A stretch of DNA of 64,000 nt from Luteimonas sp. (GCA_024707405.1 JANPZU010000005.1:310001-374000), one strand, 5' to 3'; counted from the first letter of the stretch, positions 16,883 to 26,717 are shown. Numbers and translations are program-made. The notes: generated by a model not told the origin, from the sequence alone.

Positions 16883-18085
16883 ATGACCGCATTCCTCCGC
16901 GCGCGCGACCTCAGCCTCGACGTGCCTGCGTTCTTCCAGAGCGAGCGCAGCGACGGCGGCTGGAACAAGTTGTTCCTCGGCGCGGCATTCGATCCGCCCA
17001 AGCGTCGCGTCGTCCGCCTGCTGGACAAGCTTTCGTTCGATGTCCGCGAAGGAGATCGACTGGCGATCCTCGGGCGCAATGGCGCCGGCAAGAGCACGTT
17101 GCTGCGCGTGATGAACAGGGTCTACCAGCCGACCAGTGGTTCGCTCGAGATCGGCGGCAGTTGCCAGGCCTTGTTGAACATGTCCCTGGGCTTCAACGGC
17201 TACGCCACGGTGCGCGAGAACATCGTGTTGCGTGGCGTCGCCATGGGGCTGCCATCGGTCTTCCTGCGGGGCCATGCCGACGAGATCCTTGCGTTCGCGG
17301 GCTTGCGCGAGAAGTCCAGCCACTTGTTGCGCACCCTTTCGTCGGGCCAGAAGCTGAGGTTGGGTTTCGCCATTTCCACGGTCGCCCAGCACGACATCAT
17401 CCTGATGGACGAGTGGGTCGGCACCGGCGACTCCGATTTCATGGCCAAAGCCAAGGATCGGATGAGGGATCGCGTCGGGGGCAGCAAGATCGTCGTGCTG
17501 GCAAGCCACAGCACGGGGCTGCTCCGCGACATCTGCAACAAGGGCGTCGTACTCGAAGCCGGGAAGCTCGTCTTCCATGGCGATGTTTCGGATGCGTTGA
17601 AGTTCTACCACGACCTCATGGCGCGGGTGCAGGCGGGAGAGGTGCCGAACCTCGAGTCCGCGGATGCGCCGGGTGGCGCGCAAGTGTTCGGTGCCATCGA
17701 GGGCATCAGCATGACGGAAGTGCCGGGCAGGCTGCTCGTCAGCGGCTGGATGGTGGATACGCACGGTCGGACACCATCGGGACTGGTGCTGGAATGGAAT
17801 GGACTGCGTTTCCCGCACCGGAAGATGAAGCGCGTCAAGCGCCCCGACGTGATGCGGCATTTCGGCTTGAATGGCGACGAATGCGGTTTCCTGGCACGGA
17901 TCGACATGCCCGGGATCTCCGCGTTGTCGGATCTGGGCCAGGGCGAGGTTCGATTCTTCGGCGGGCACACCACCGAGGAAGCGGATGCACCGCTGCGACT
18001 CGCCGCTTCCGTCATGGCACTGATGGCGCCGGCACCCATGGCAGACGGCTCCCGCGAGGAGCCAACGACCCACGATCGAGCATGA
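16883..18085 (+). CDS. Wzt-type ABC exporter ATPase with C-terminal GW domain
   Basis: 400 residues. The nucleotide-binding domain covers about 1-245: Walker A GRNGAGKST (64-72), signature LSSGQ (152-156), Walker B IILMDE (172-177), switch His in LASHS. The sequence VYQPTSGSLEIGG and the SLGFNGYATVREN region are typical of ATPases exporting O-antigen, teichoic acid and capsule. Residues about 270-362 form an extra domain with LLVSGWMVDTHG, RPDV and CGFLARID. It occupies the place of the carbohydrate-binding domain of E. coli O9a Wzt. The same domain type occurs at the end of the next protein. Start ATG lies four bases after the restored permease stop. Confidence 0.92.
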   Translation: MTAFLRARDLSLDVPAFFQSERSDGGWNKLFLGAAFDPPKRRVVRLLDKLSFDVREGDRLAILGRNGAGKSTLLRVMNRVYQPTSGSLEIGGSCQALLNMSLGFNGYATVRENIVLRGVAMGLPSVFLRGHADEILAFAGLREKSSHLLRTLSSGQKLRLGFAISTVAQHDIILMDEWVGTGDSDFMAKAKDRMRDRVGGSKIVVLASHSTGLLRDICNKGVVLEAGKLVFHGDVSDALKFYHDLMARVQAGEVPNLESADAPGGAQVFGAIEGISMTEVPGRLLVSGWMVDTHGRTPSGLVLEWNGLRFPHRKMKRVKRPDVMRHFGLNGDECGFLARIDMPGISALSDLGQGEVRFFGGHTTEEADAPLRLAASVMALMAPAPMADGSREEPTTHDRA

Positions 18086-18091
18086 ATTGAG

Positions 18092-19477
18092 ATGGCGCAC
18101 CAGTACCAGACATTCCCGGATGCGATCGGTCATTCCTTGACCCTCGAAAAGCTCAAGCAGCTTTGCCTGCCCGACCTGGGGGGCAAGAGCTTCCTCGACG
18201 TGGGGTGCAACGAAGGCTTCTTCTGCGGATTCGCGCACTTCCAGGGCGCCACGCAGGTGTTGGGTATCGATGGCTCGAAAGCCTTCATCGATCTCGCGCG
18301 CAAGAGGTTCCCCGCATGCGAATTCCTGCATCAGACCTGGGACGTGCTGCCGGATCGCAAGTTCGACGTCATCCTCCTGGCATCGGCGTTGCATTACGCC
18401 GCCAACCAGCCGGCATTGATCCGCGCGCTGGTGGAGCGTTTGACGGACGATGGCATGCTTGTGCTCGAACTGGGGATCTACTCATCCACGAAATCGAAGT
18501 GGCAGCGCGTGGATCGCGGCTTCGACCAGCCCCTGTTCCCGACCATGCCCAAGTTGCGTCGGATGCTTGCGCGCTATGCGTGGAAATGGATGGGGCCGAG
18601 CGTGAACCAGCCTGGGGATCCGGTTCCGAGGCACGTGATCCACATCAGCCGACGCAAGCCAGTCGCATACTTGCTGATGCAGCCACCTGGCTACGGTAAA
18701 AGCAGTCTCGCCACGGGCCTGTTCCCCAAGGCGGAAGTCCCCGTGGTTTCCGGCGACGAGCAACTCGGCCTGGCTGCCAGCGGACAGCATCCGGTTTCGG
18801 ATGCATTGAAGGCCCTGCTTGATCGCGAGTACTCGCCGTTCCGCCTCGATCGCGTGGTGGGACAGGCGTTCGATGCGGGACTGGGCGAGGATCTGGTCGG
18901 AGCCTGGCTCGGCGACGCAGCAACCAGCGATGTCGCCCTCGACGTCTATGTCCCGGCGAAATACCAGGCCGAGGTCGAGCGCCTGGTCATCGGCATGGGT
19001 TACCTGCCTGTGAGGCTGGAATGGCAGCGTGTCGGGCCATCTCCATTGCCCGGCGCCGTGATCTCACAGCAGGCAGAAGCGTTCTATCTCTCGTTGCTGG
19101 GCCAGGAGGCCGACGCTTCCGCGGGCGATGGATTCCGCTGCACGCCCGCCGGGCATGTGGACGAGGTGGTGTTGGAGAGCGGGCGTTTGGCGATCAAGGG
19201 CTGGGCGATCGACGACAAGGGCAAGTTGCCCGCCGGGTTCTCGGTTCGCATTGGCAGGAAAACGATCGGTGTCGATGCCTTCGACCGTCAACTCCGCCCC
19301 GATGTGCAGCAGCACCTCGGGTTGCCGCACGCATTGGTCGGTTTCAGGTTGCATGTGGATGCGCAAACCGTGCGTTCCCCTGCCGACCTGGCGGGATTCC
19401 AGGTCATCGCCAACGGTGGCGTCGTGCTCGTGCCGAGCGCGACGATGATGGAAGGCGTGGGAAAGGCCGGGGCATGA
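18092..19477 (+). CDS. SAM methyltransferase with P-loop-like motif and C-terminal GW domain
   Basis: 461 residues in three parts. Residues 15-185 are a class I methyltransferase (motif I SFLDVGCNEGFFCG at 33-46; VLGID acidic end of strand 2). Residues about 188-330 begin AYLLMQPPGYGKSSLATGLF, where PPGYGKSS (198-205) looks like a Walker A loop, suggesting a nucleotide-binding or kinase-like part, though no family was recognised. Residues about 354-445 are the GW domain shared with the exporter ATPase: RLAIKGWAIDDKG, RPDVQQHLGL, VGFRL. The arrangement recalls WbdD-type chain terminators, which methylate and phosphorylate polymer ends that Wzt then recognises; this role is an inference. Six bases separate it from the ATPase gene, and its stop overlaps the next start. 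Confidence 0.8.
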   Translation: MAHQYQTFPDAIGHSLTLEKLKQLCLPDLGGKSFLDVGCNEGFFCGFAHFQGATQVLGIDGSKAFIDLARKRFPACEFLHQTWDVLPDRKFDVILLASALHYAANQPALIRALVERLTDDGMLVLELGIYSSTKSKWQRVDRGFDQPLFPTMPKLRRMLARYAWKWMGPSVNQPGDPVPRHVIHISRRKPVAYLLMQPPGYGKSSLATGLFPKAEVPVVSGDEQLGLAASGQHPVSDALKALLDREYSPFRLDRVVGQAFDAGLGEDLVGAWLGDAATSDVALDVYVPAKYQAEVERLVIGMGYLPVRLEWQRVGPSPLPGAVISQQAEAFYLSLLGQEADASAGDGFRCTPAGHVDEVVLESGRLAIKGWAIDDKGKLPAGFSVRIGRKTIGVDAFDRQLRPDVQQHLGLPHALVGFRLHVDAQTVRSPADLAGFQVIANGGVVLVPSATMMEGVGKAGA

Positions 19478-22400
19478 GGGGTGCGCGGCGCCTGCTGGAA
19501 CGGATACGCGGGGGCATCGAACCCGTGCAGCCCGACGTGCCTGCCGCGCTCGACATGCCCGTCCATCCGGAGGTCATGGCCATCGGGCGACTGGGCATCT
19601 TCGACAGCGCTGGTTATCTGCAACGCAATCCCGACGTCGCCGAATCCGGAATCGATCCGCTCGAGCATTTCGTCGCCGATGGTGCCCGCGAAGGCAGGGC
19701 CCCTTGTGATTTCTTCGACCCGGCGTACTACCTCGACAGCCATCCCGACGTTGCCGCCGCAGGCGTGAATCCCCTGCTGCATTTCTTCGAAACAGGCTGG
19801 CGCGAGGGTCGGCATCCAAGCCGGGACTTCGACCTGGACTGGTATGCCGCGACCCATCTCGGTGGCAGCGGGGAGGTCAATCCCCTGCTGCATTACCTTG
19901 AATCGGGCAGGGCGCAGGGGCTGGAGATCCGTCCCGTCGTGGATCCGGATGTCGAACTGGTGAGGCAGTCCGGCGTCTTCGACGAGGCCTACTACCTTGA
20001 GACCTATCCGGACATCGAATCCAGCCGGATGGATCCGCTCGATCATTTCCTCCGCTTCGGCGCAACCGAGGCGCGGAACCCGTCGGCGATGTTCGACACC
20101 GCGTATTACCTGGCCAACAATCCCGACGTTGCCGGCAAAGGGATCAATCCGTTGGTCCACTTCTGTGCGCAAGGCTGGAAGGAACTGCGCAATCCTTCCC
20201 GACAGTTCGATGTCTGGTGGTATTGGTCCAGGCACCTCGACCCTGCCGTCGAGGACACCAATCCACTCGGACACTATCAGTCCGTCGGTCGTCACGCCGG
20301 ACTGGATACCTTGCCGCCAGCACAGTCGACGCTGTCGCCGGCGCGTGCCCACCGCCATCCGGACGGACGCGCGGTCAGGCGCCTCTGCCTGTTCGCAGGA
20401 CATGACCGCGATGGCATCGTGGATGCATGCGTGGTCGACTACGTCCGGGAGTTGTCGAGGCACGCCGACGTCTTCTACCTGGCCGATTGCGAGATGGCAG
20501 AAGCCGAACTCGGCAAGCTGTCGCCTTTCGTGCAGGGGGCCTGGGCGTGGCGGCACGGCAAGCGCGGCTTCGGCTCATGGTCGGAACTCATCCGCCGGCT
20601 GGGCTGGGAGTGCATCGGCCAGTACGACGAGATGCTGCTGGTGGACGACAGTTGCTACCTGCTCGGCCCGCTGGACCGGGTCTTCGAGTGCATGGATCGC
20701 AGGCCCGGCGACTGGTGGGGTCTGCAGGCGACCAAGGGCATCCCGCCCACCGAGGGCTCCGCGTCGAACAGGTTCCGCTGGCCGATACCCCTGCATGAAC
20801 TTCGTGGCTGGCTCCTCGACACGTTCGAGCGCGATTACCACTACGATTTCCACGTCGGATCGTATTTCCTCGCCTACCGGAAACCGGTCATCGACGATCC
20901 GCGCGTGCGCAGGATGTTCGAGTCGATCACCGTGCAGGAATCCAGGCTGTTGTCGACCCTCAAGTACGAAGCGGGGTTCACAAGGCACCTGATCGCATTC
21001 GGGCATGCCTTCGACACGTATGTCGGATCCCTGTATCCGTTCCACCCGTTGCACAGCAGCTGGTACTTCCGCCTGCTCGACGAGGGCTTCCCCTTGCTCA
21101 AGCGGAGTTTCCTCGCCGAGAACCGCCATGCCGTGGCCGGGCTGCACCGATGGGCCGACCGCATCCGGATGAATTTCCCGGATGCGGACATCGGCGCGAT
21201 CGAGGGCAACCTCGGCAGGCTGGTGGAGCCCGGGAAACTGTTCGACAACCTGCACCTCGGTGAAACGAGGCTCGTGCACGATGCCCCTCCCGCCGATCAC
21301 CTGCTGACCGACGACGAGTTCGTGGATGCCGATCGCGCAAGTCCGAAGCACGCGCACTGGTGGGCGTTCCCAGTGTGCGCGTTCACCGGCGTTTTCTCCG
21401 GCAACGAGCGGGCGGTTTTCGAAGAAGTGAAAGACGACCCGGGCATCAGGAAGATCATCCTGACCCGCGGAAAGCCCGTGTCCGTCGATGGTACGAACGT
21501 CGAGGTCGTGGAGCTTGAGAGCCCGCTTGGCCAGCACCGGCTCATGCGCGCCGGCAACATCTTCATCAAGCACGATGCAAGCCACAACATCGTGTTCCCG
21601 GTGTCCGCCGGCCTGCACAACATCATCAACCTATGGCACGGCATCCCGTTCAAGAAGATCGGATATGTCTCGGAGGATATCCAGGATCAGCTCGACCGGT
21701 TCGAGGCCGAGCACGTGAAATACCGTGCGGTGATCGCATCGTCGCGCATCGACAGGTTGGCGATGGCCGCGGCGTTCTATCCCATCCAGTTCGATTCGGT
21801 CTGGAACACCGGATTGCCGCGCAACGACTTCATCCTTCGTGACGAGGCAAGGCTACCTGGCGACATGAGGCGCAGCCTCGATGCACTGAGGGAGCAGATT
21901 GCAGGCAGGCGGCTGGTCTTGTTCATGCCGACCTTCCGGAATGCGCAGGAAGAAGGCAGCTACCGGTTCGACGACGACGAGAAGAATGCGATCTACGACT
22001 GGCTGGAGCGGGAGGACGCGATCCTCGGGCTGCGCGAACACATGGCCGACAGCGACCAGGCCTATGCCAAGCAGCTTGCCGGGCCAAGGGTGATCGACCT
22101 GGGCAGCGAGCGATTCCCGGATGCGGAGATCCTCTACAGGGCATCATCGGCCTTGATCACCGACTACTCCAGCTCCTTCATCGATTACATGCTGACAGGA
22201 AAGCCTGCCGTCAGCTTCGCTTACGACCATGCCAGCTACGTCAGGATGGAGCGCGGTGCGTTCTACGATCTCCGGGACGTGTTCCCGGGGCCGGTTTGCA
22301 GGAATTTCGACGAGCTCCTTGCCGCGCTCGAATCACTCTTCGCCCCGCGCCCGGAAAGCGCGGCAACCGCTCTCGACCGCAGTCGCAGGCTTTTCTTCGA

Positions 22401-22494
22401 CAGGATCGACGATGGCAATGCGGCGAGGGTCGTCGCCCGTGTGCGGGAGCTGAGCGATCGCCACGGACTGGGCATGCGTGGATTGTTCAACTAG
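19474..22494 (+). CDS. PDV-repeat / RgpF-like / TagF-like polyol-phosphate transferase fusion
   Basis: 1006 residues from the ATG that overlaps the previous stop. Residues 41-276 contain six repeats of about 38 residues with consensus FDxxYYLxxxPDVAxxGxxP, followed by LxHFxxxGxxEGRxP (for example 81-117, 207-243). Residues about 300-600 resemble rhamnan synthesis protein F (RgpF, PF05045): DEMLLVDDSCYLLGPLD and DFHVGSYFLAYRKPV. Residues about 690-1000 are a CDP-glycerol glycerophosphotransferase domain (PF04464): NLWHGIPFKK (719-728), WNTGLPRNDF, LFMPTFRN, and TDYSSSFIDYMLTGKP (896-911). It should add sugars and polyol-phosphate units from CDP-activated donors in the cytoplasm or at the inner membrane. 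No transmembrane segments are evident. Confidence 0.88.
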   Translation: MRGARRLLERIRGGIEPVQPDVPAALDMPVHPEVMAIGRLGIFDSAGYLQRNPDVAESGIDPLEHFVADGAREGRAPCDFFDPAYYLDSHPDVAAAGVNPLLHFFETGWREGRHPSRDFDLDWYAATHLGGSGEVNPLLHYLESGRAQGLEIRPVVDPDVELVRQSGVFDEAYYLETYPDIESSRMDPLDHFLRFGATEARNPSAMFDTAYYLANNPDVAGKGINPLVHFCAQGWKELRNPSRQFDVWWYWSRHLDPAVEDTNPLGHYQSVGRHAGLDTLPPAQSTLSPARAHRHPDGRAVRRLCLFAGHDRDGIVDACVVDYVRELSRHADVFYLADCEMAEAELGKLSPFVQGAWAWRHGKRGFGSWSELIRRLGWECIGQYDEMLLVDDSCYLLGPLDRVFECMDRRPGDWWGLQATKGIPPTEGSASNRFRWPIPLHELRGWLLDTFERDYHYDFHVGSYFLAYRKPVIDDPRVRRMFESITVQESRLLSTLKYEAGFTRHLIAFGHAFDTYVGSLYPFHPLHSSWYFRLLDEGFPLLKRSFLAENRHAVAGLHRWADRIRMNFPDADIGAIEGNLGRLVEPGKLFDNLHLGETRLVHDAPPADHLLTDDEFVDADRASPKHAHWWAFPVCAFTGVFSGNERAVFEEVKDDPGIRKIILTRGKPVSVDGTNVEVVELESPLGQHRLMRAGNIFIKHDASHNIVFPVSAGLHNIINLWHGIPFKKIGYVSEDIQDQLDRFEAEHVKYRAVIASSRIDRLAMAAAFYPIQFDSVWNTGLPRNDFILRDEARLPGDMRRSLDALREQIAGRRLVLFMPTFRNAQEEGSYRFDDDEKNAIYDWLEREDAILGLREHMADSDQAYAKQLAGPRVIDLGSERFPDAEILYRASSALITDYSSSFIDYMLTGKPAVSFAYDHASYVRMERGAFYDLRDVFPGPVCRNFDELLAALESLFAPRPESAATALDRSRRLFFDRIDDGNAARVVARVRELSDRHGLGMRGLFN

Positions 22495-22502
22495 GGAAAG
22501 AA

Positions 22503-22889
22503 ATGAGAACGGTCATTACATACGGTACTTTCGACATCCTGCACATCGGGCACATCAACCTCCTGCGCCGGGCGAAGGCGTTGGGCGGGCGGCTGGTCGT
22601 CGGGCTTTCCTCGGACGAGTTCAACCTGGGCAAGCACAAGTCATCGCTGCTCAATTACGAGAACAGGAAGGCGGTTCTGGAATCCATCCGTTATGTCGAC
22701 GAAGTATTCCCCGAGATGAACTGGGATCAGAAGATCGACGATGTCCGCAGGTTCGGTGCGGACGTCTTCGTCATGGGGCATGACTGGGAAGGAAAGTTCG
22801 ATTTCCTCTCCGAGTACTGCGAGGTCGTCTACTTGCCGCGGACCGCGGACATCTCCACGACGGAGATCAAGAATTCGCTGAAGGCCTGA
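22503..22889 (+). CDS. tagD: Glycerol-3-phosphate cytidylyltransferase
   Basis: 128 residues, the normal TagD length. The nucleotidyltransferase motif is TYGTFDILHIGHINLL (HxGH at the H-I-G-H positions), and the C-terminal RTADISTTEIK corresponds to the family's RTxGISTTxI signature. KHKSSLLNYENRKAVLESIR is the usual substrate region. It makes CDP-glycerol from CTP and glycerol-3-phosphate, the donor for glycerophosphotransferases encoded on both sides. The gene starts eight bases after the previous stop and ends six bases before the next start, so it is firmly inside the operon. Confidence 0.95.
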   Translation: MRTVITYGTFDILHIGHINLLRRAKALGGRLVVGLSSDEFNLGKHKSSLLNYENRKAVLESIRYVDEVFPEMNWDQKIDDVRRFGADVFVMGHDWEGKFDFLSEYCEVVYLPRTADISTTEIKNSLKA

Positions 22890-22895
22890 GCCGAG

Positions 22896-25800
22896 ATGAA
22901 GACGCAGGGTGGTAGTGTCGATGGGCCGACGAACGGGATCGTTCGCCGGGTTCTGTCTTCATTGTCTTCGACGCGAGAGTTGCGTACAGCCGTTGCGGCA
23001 GTGCGGGATGCCGGCATGTTCGATCCCGACTGGTACCTGCGCAGGTATACGGACGTGCAGGCGGCAGGGGCGGAGCCGCTCGAACATTACCTCCTGCATG
23101 GCTGGCGGGAGAAGCGGGAGCCGGGCGGCGTCTTTCGTGCGGATTTCTACATTCGTGCAAATCCGGACGTTGCGGCAAGGGATATCAATCCATTGCTGCA
23201 CTTCTGCGTCGAAGGCTGGAAGGAAGGGAGGCTGCCGATGCCCGGGTTTGATATCGAATCCTATGGCAAGGCGCGGTCGGCCGGAGCCTTGTCGATGCAG
23301 GATGCGATGCGTTTCGCGCCTTCCGTGGAAACGATGGTCGAGGGTTCCGACGACCTGATTGCAATTTCCGGCTCCGGTCTGTTCGATGCGGCTTATTACC
23401 TCGAGCGCTACCCCGAGGCAAAGGCGTCAGGCAACCCGCTCGGGCACTACCTGGTTTCCGGCGCTGCTGCCGGCCATGACCCGTCTGCCTGGTTCAGCAC
23501 CCGCTATTACCTCAAGCGTTACCCGGATGTCGCCGGCAGCTCGATCAATCCTTTCCGGCATTACTGCAACACGGGCTGGAAGGAACTGCGCAACCCGTCC
23601 GATCGATTGGACGCTGCCTGGTTCTTCCTTTCCAACCTGGACAGGTTCGGGCGCGACGGGAATGCGTTCCTGGAAGCGCTTCGCCTTGGATTGGACGGGA
23701 TGGGCGGAGTGCGTGCCGCCGAGAACTACAGCGTCAATGACAGGGTCCGGTTGCTCGCCATGGCGGACGATTTCCTGTCGATGGCCGATGCGGATCGCGA
23801 ATTCATCCCCGCCGTGGCCGAACTCTGCGTCCGGCTCAATGGCTTCGGCCATGCCGCGACGGCTTATCGCCTGCAGCTGCAGGTCGCCAGCGACGCCCCG
23901 GCTTTGCGTCGCCGCCTCATCGAGGTGTTGTCGGCCAAGGGTGATTGGCAATCTGTCGCCGAAGAGTCGGCCATCCTGCTCCAGCATCGCGGCGATGATT
24001 TGCTCGCCCTGAAATCCCTCGGCGATGCGAAGGCAAAGATGCGGGATGCCAATGGTGCATGCGAGGCATACGAACGCTATCTGGCAATCGCGTACAGCGA
24101 GCAGGTCGCCTACGACTTGGGCGTGGTGTACGAAAGCGTCGGTCGTGACAAGGACGCGCAGGACTGTTACCACGAGGTCGTTGCCAGGAGCAAATCGGCC
24201 AACACCAGGGCGTACGGCATCGGGGTATACCACCAAGCGAAGAAGAACCACGTCCTCGCGATCGCCGCCTACGAAAGGGAACTGGAAGCGCGTCCGCTGG
24301 ATCCGGAAATCCTCTTCCGGCTTGGGCATTCCAGCGAGCAGGCATACCTGTGGCGGGAAGCCATGCAGGCCTACCGGCGTGCGATTGCCTTGCGCGTCGG
24401 GAAGCCGAAGCCGGAGTGGCACTACCGTTGCGGTGTGGTGGCCGAGCGTTTGTGCGAATGGGAAACCGCTGCAGGCGCCTATATGGTGGCGATCGATTCA
24501 TCGCAATCACCTGACAAGGACTGGCACTACCGGCTCGGCTTCGCCCTCGACCAACTGGGTCGCCACCACGATGCTTGCCTTGCTTATCTGGGTGTCGCGG
24601 GAACCCAGGATGGTTCGCCGTCCCAAGGATGGAAACTGCCGGGCAAATCACCCGTGGAGGACTCTTTGCCTGGGGCCGATTTGTTGAATCGGTATTTCGC
24701 GGAACTGGAAGAGGCAATGGCAGCGGTCGTTTCGCTCGGTCGCAACAAGACCATCCCGGGCGTCCACGTGGGCGACGGCAATCGCCATCTGATGGCAGGG
24801 CGATACGAAGAGGCGGCGCGGGCCTACCTGCGAGCGGCTGAAAGGACTGCCGGGCATCCTGCAGAGTTCTACCGGAGCGCGGGCCTGGCGTTCGAAGAGG
24901 CGGGCATGCACGAAGAAGGATGCCGCGCGCTGAGACTGGAACGGGTGTCCCAGAGGGCAAGCAGCGTCGTTCCGACCGAACGCGACAAATCCGAAGCAAA
25001 CCGGCAGTTGGCGGCGTACGTCGAGTATTCGCGCAACCTTCCGCTGGATGACAGCCTCGTGATGTACGAAAGCTTCAGCGGACTTTCCATGTCGTGCAAT
25101 CCGCTTGCGATCTACAGGGAGCTCCTGGCCGATCCGGGTTTCCGGGATTTCCGTCACGTGTGGGTCGTCGACGATCCGGCCCGCGTGCCGGATGAGCTCA
25201 AGTCGCGTGACGACCTGATCGTGGTCAAGCGCGAATCCGACGCGTATCTCCGCTATCTGTCCACCGCTGGCTACCTGATCAACAACAGCGGGTTCTCGCC
25301 GTACTTCATTCGCAAGGAAGGCCAGAAGTATCTGGCGACATGGCACGGCACTCCGCTGAAGACGCTCGGCAAGGAACAGAAGTACAAGTTCTACGACCAC
25401 AAGCGGACACAACGGAACCTGCTCCAAGCCACGCACGTCATCAGTCCCAACGCGCATACCACGTCCGTGCTACTCGACAGCTACGACATCCGGCAGGTTT
25501 TCGGCGGCAAGTTCGCGGAGACTGGCTATCCAAGGGTCGACTCGACGCTCACGCTCGATGATGCCTCCCGCGGGCGACTGCGCGAACGCATGTCCTTGTC
25601 CGCGGATCGCCCGGTCGTGCTGTATGCCCCCACCTGGAGAGGGACGCCGGATGAAGTCCATTTCGACTTCTCCAAGCTGGAGTCCGACCTGCGCATGATG
25701 AGTGTGCTCGATTGCCAGGTCGTTTTCAGGGGACACAGCTGGCTGGAGCGGGCAGTGAACGTGAAGGACATCGATTTCACGGTGGTGCCATCGGATATCG

Positions 25801-26717
25801 ACACGAACGACCTGCTCTCGATCGTGGACGTGCTGGTGACCGATTATTCCAGCGTGTTCTTCGATTTCATGGCCACCGGCAGGCCGATCGCATACTACGT
25901 GTACGACCTTGAGCAATACGAGGCGGAACGGGGCATGTACTTCGACATGGAGGAGATGCCGGGGCCCAAGTGCAGGACGATCGAGGAATTGTGCGCCAGC
26001 ATCCAGTTCCTGCTCGAAGGGCGGGGCGGCGAGGGCCTGGAGGCTCAGCATGCGGAAGCCGCGCGCAGGTTCAACAGCCACGACGACGGCGGCGCCACGC
26101 GGCGGGTGATCGATTTCTTCTTCAAGGACGATGCCTCGTCGCAAATCGGCCATCGCACCAGCGACAAGCCCTCCATCCTGCTGTACGGCGGTAACTTCGA
26201 TGGCGGCCCCGAGACGGAGCGCGTGCTCGCATTCGCCGCAAGCATCGATCCCGATGCATTCGACCTGGCCATCGTGTTCAACCCGACGACCATCGAGGCC
26301 ATCCCCGGCGGCATCCGTCGTTTCCGCATGTTGCCGCCGGGCATCATCGGGATCCCGCGTTACGGGAACGTACCGATGACCCCGGAGGAACGCGACCTGC
26401 GCAGGCAGCACGAATCCGGCAAGCCCATCGCAGGAGAGGCGGGCCGGCGGATGCTGCGCGAGGTCTACGATCGCGAGATGCGTCGCATGGTCGCCGACTG
26501 GACGCCCGACCATATCGTCGTCATCCAGGGGCAGGATCGATTCTGGCCGAGCCTGTTGCTGGATAATGGCCTCGACAGCCGCAAGTTCGTGCTGTCGCGA
26601 CCGGGCCAGCAATGGCTCGATGGGCGGGTCGTTTCGATCCAGGCCAGCGATTCCGTCGAACAAGACGCCATGGCGCTGGCAACTGCCTTGTCATCTGCCG
26701 CCAGAGGAGAGGCTTGA
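22896..26717 (+). CDS. PDV-repeat / TPR / TagF-like polyol-phosphate transferase fusion
   Basis: 1273 residues. PDV-type repeats lie at about 41-115 and 162-235 (FDPDWYLRRYTDVQAAGAEP; FSTRYYLKRYPDVAGSSINP). Residues about 280-680 are helical with TPR-like pairs (AYDLGVVYESVGRDKDAQDC; WHYRLGFALDQLGRHHDAC). Residues about 720-1100 are a CDP-glycerol glycerophosphotransferase domain: YLATWHGTPLKTLG (812-825), VISPNAHTTSVL, VLYAPTWRGT, and VTDYSSVFFDFMATGRP (981-997). Residues about 1110-1273 form a C-terminal Rossmann-like part (SILLYGGNFDGGPETERVL) of unknown role. It likely polymerises or extends a polyol-phosphate chain, with repeats and TPR region for acceptor or partner binding. The gene follows tagD by six bases. 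Confidence 0.87.
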   Translation: MKTQGGSVDGPTNGIVRRVLSSLSSTRELRTAVAAVRDAGMFDPDWYLRRYTDVQAAGAEPLEHYLLHGWREKREPGGVFRADFYIRANPDVAARDINPLLHFCVEGWKEGRLPMPGFDIESYGKARSAGALSMQDAMRFAPSVETMVEGSDDLIAISGSGLFDAAYYLERYPEAKASGNPLGHYLVSGAAAGHDPSAWFSTRYYLKRYPDVAGSSINPFRHYCNTGWKELRNPSDRLDAAWFFLSNLDRFGRDGNAFLEALRLGLDGMGGVRAAENYSVNDRVRLLAMADDFLSMADADREFIPAVAELCVRLNGFGHAATAYRLQLQVASDAPALRRRLIEVLSAKGDWQSVAEESAILLQHRGDDLLALKSLGDAKAKMRDANGACEAYERYLAIAYSEQVAYDLGVVYESVGRDKDAQDCYHEVVARSKSANTRAYGIGVYHQAKKNHVLAIAAYERELEARPLDPEILFRLGHSSEQAYLWREAMQAYRRAIALRVGKPKPEWHYRCGVVAERLCEWETAAGAYMVAIDSSQSPDKDWHYRLGFALDQLGRHHDACLAYLGVAGTQDGSPSQGWKLPGKSPVEDSLPGADLLNRYFAELEEAMAAVVSLGRNKTIPGVHVGDGNRHLMAGRYEEAARAYLRAAERTAGHPAEFYRSAGLAFEEAGMHEEGCRALRLERVSQRASSVVPTERDKSEANRQLAAYVEYSRNLPLDDSLVMYESFSGLSMSCNPLAIYRELLADPGFRDFRHVWVVDDPARVPDELKSRDDLIVVKRESDAYLRYLSTAGYLINNSGFSPYFIRKEGQKYLATWHGTPLKTLGKEQKYKFYDHKRTQRNLLQATHVISPNAHTTSVLLDSYDIRQVFGGKFAETGYPRVDSTLTLDDASRGRLRERMSLSADRPVVLYAPTWRGTPDEVHFDFSKLESDLRMMSVLDCQVVFRGHSWLERAVNVKDIDFTVVPSDIDTNDLLSIVDVLVTDYSSVFFDFMATGRPIAYYVYDLEQYEAERGMYFDMEEMPGPKCRTIEELCASIQFLLEGRGGEGLEAQHAEAARRFNSHDDGGATRRVIDFFFKDDASSQIGHRTSDKPSILLYGGNFDGGPETERVLAFAASIDPDAFDLAIVFNPTTIEAIPGGIRRFRMLPPGIIGIPRYGNVPMTPEERDLRRQHESGKPIAGEAGRRMLREVYDREMRRMVADWTPDHIVVIQGQDRFWPSLLLDNGLDSRKFVLSRPGQQWLDGRVVSIQASDSVEQDAMALATALSSAARGEA

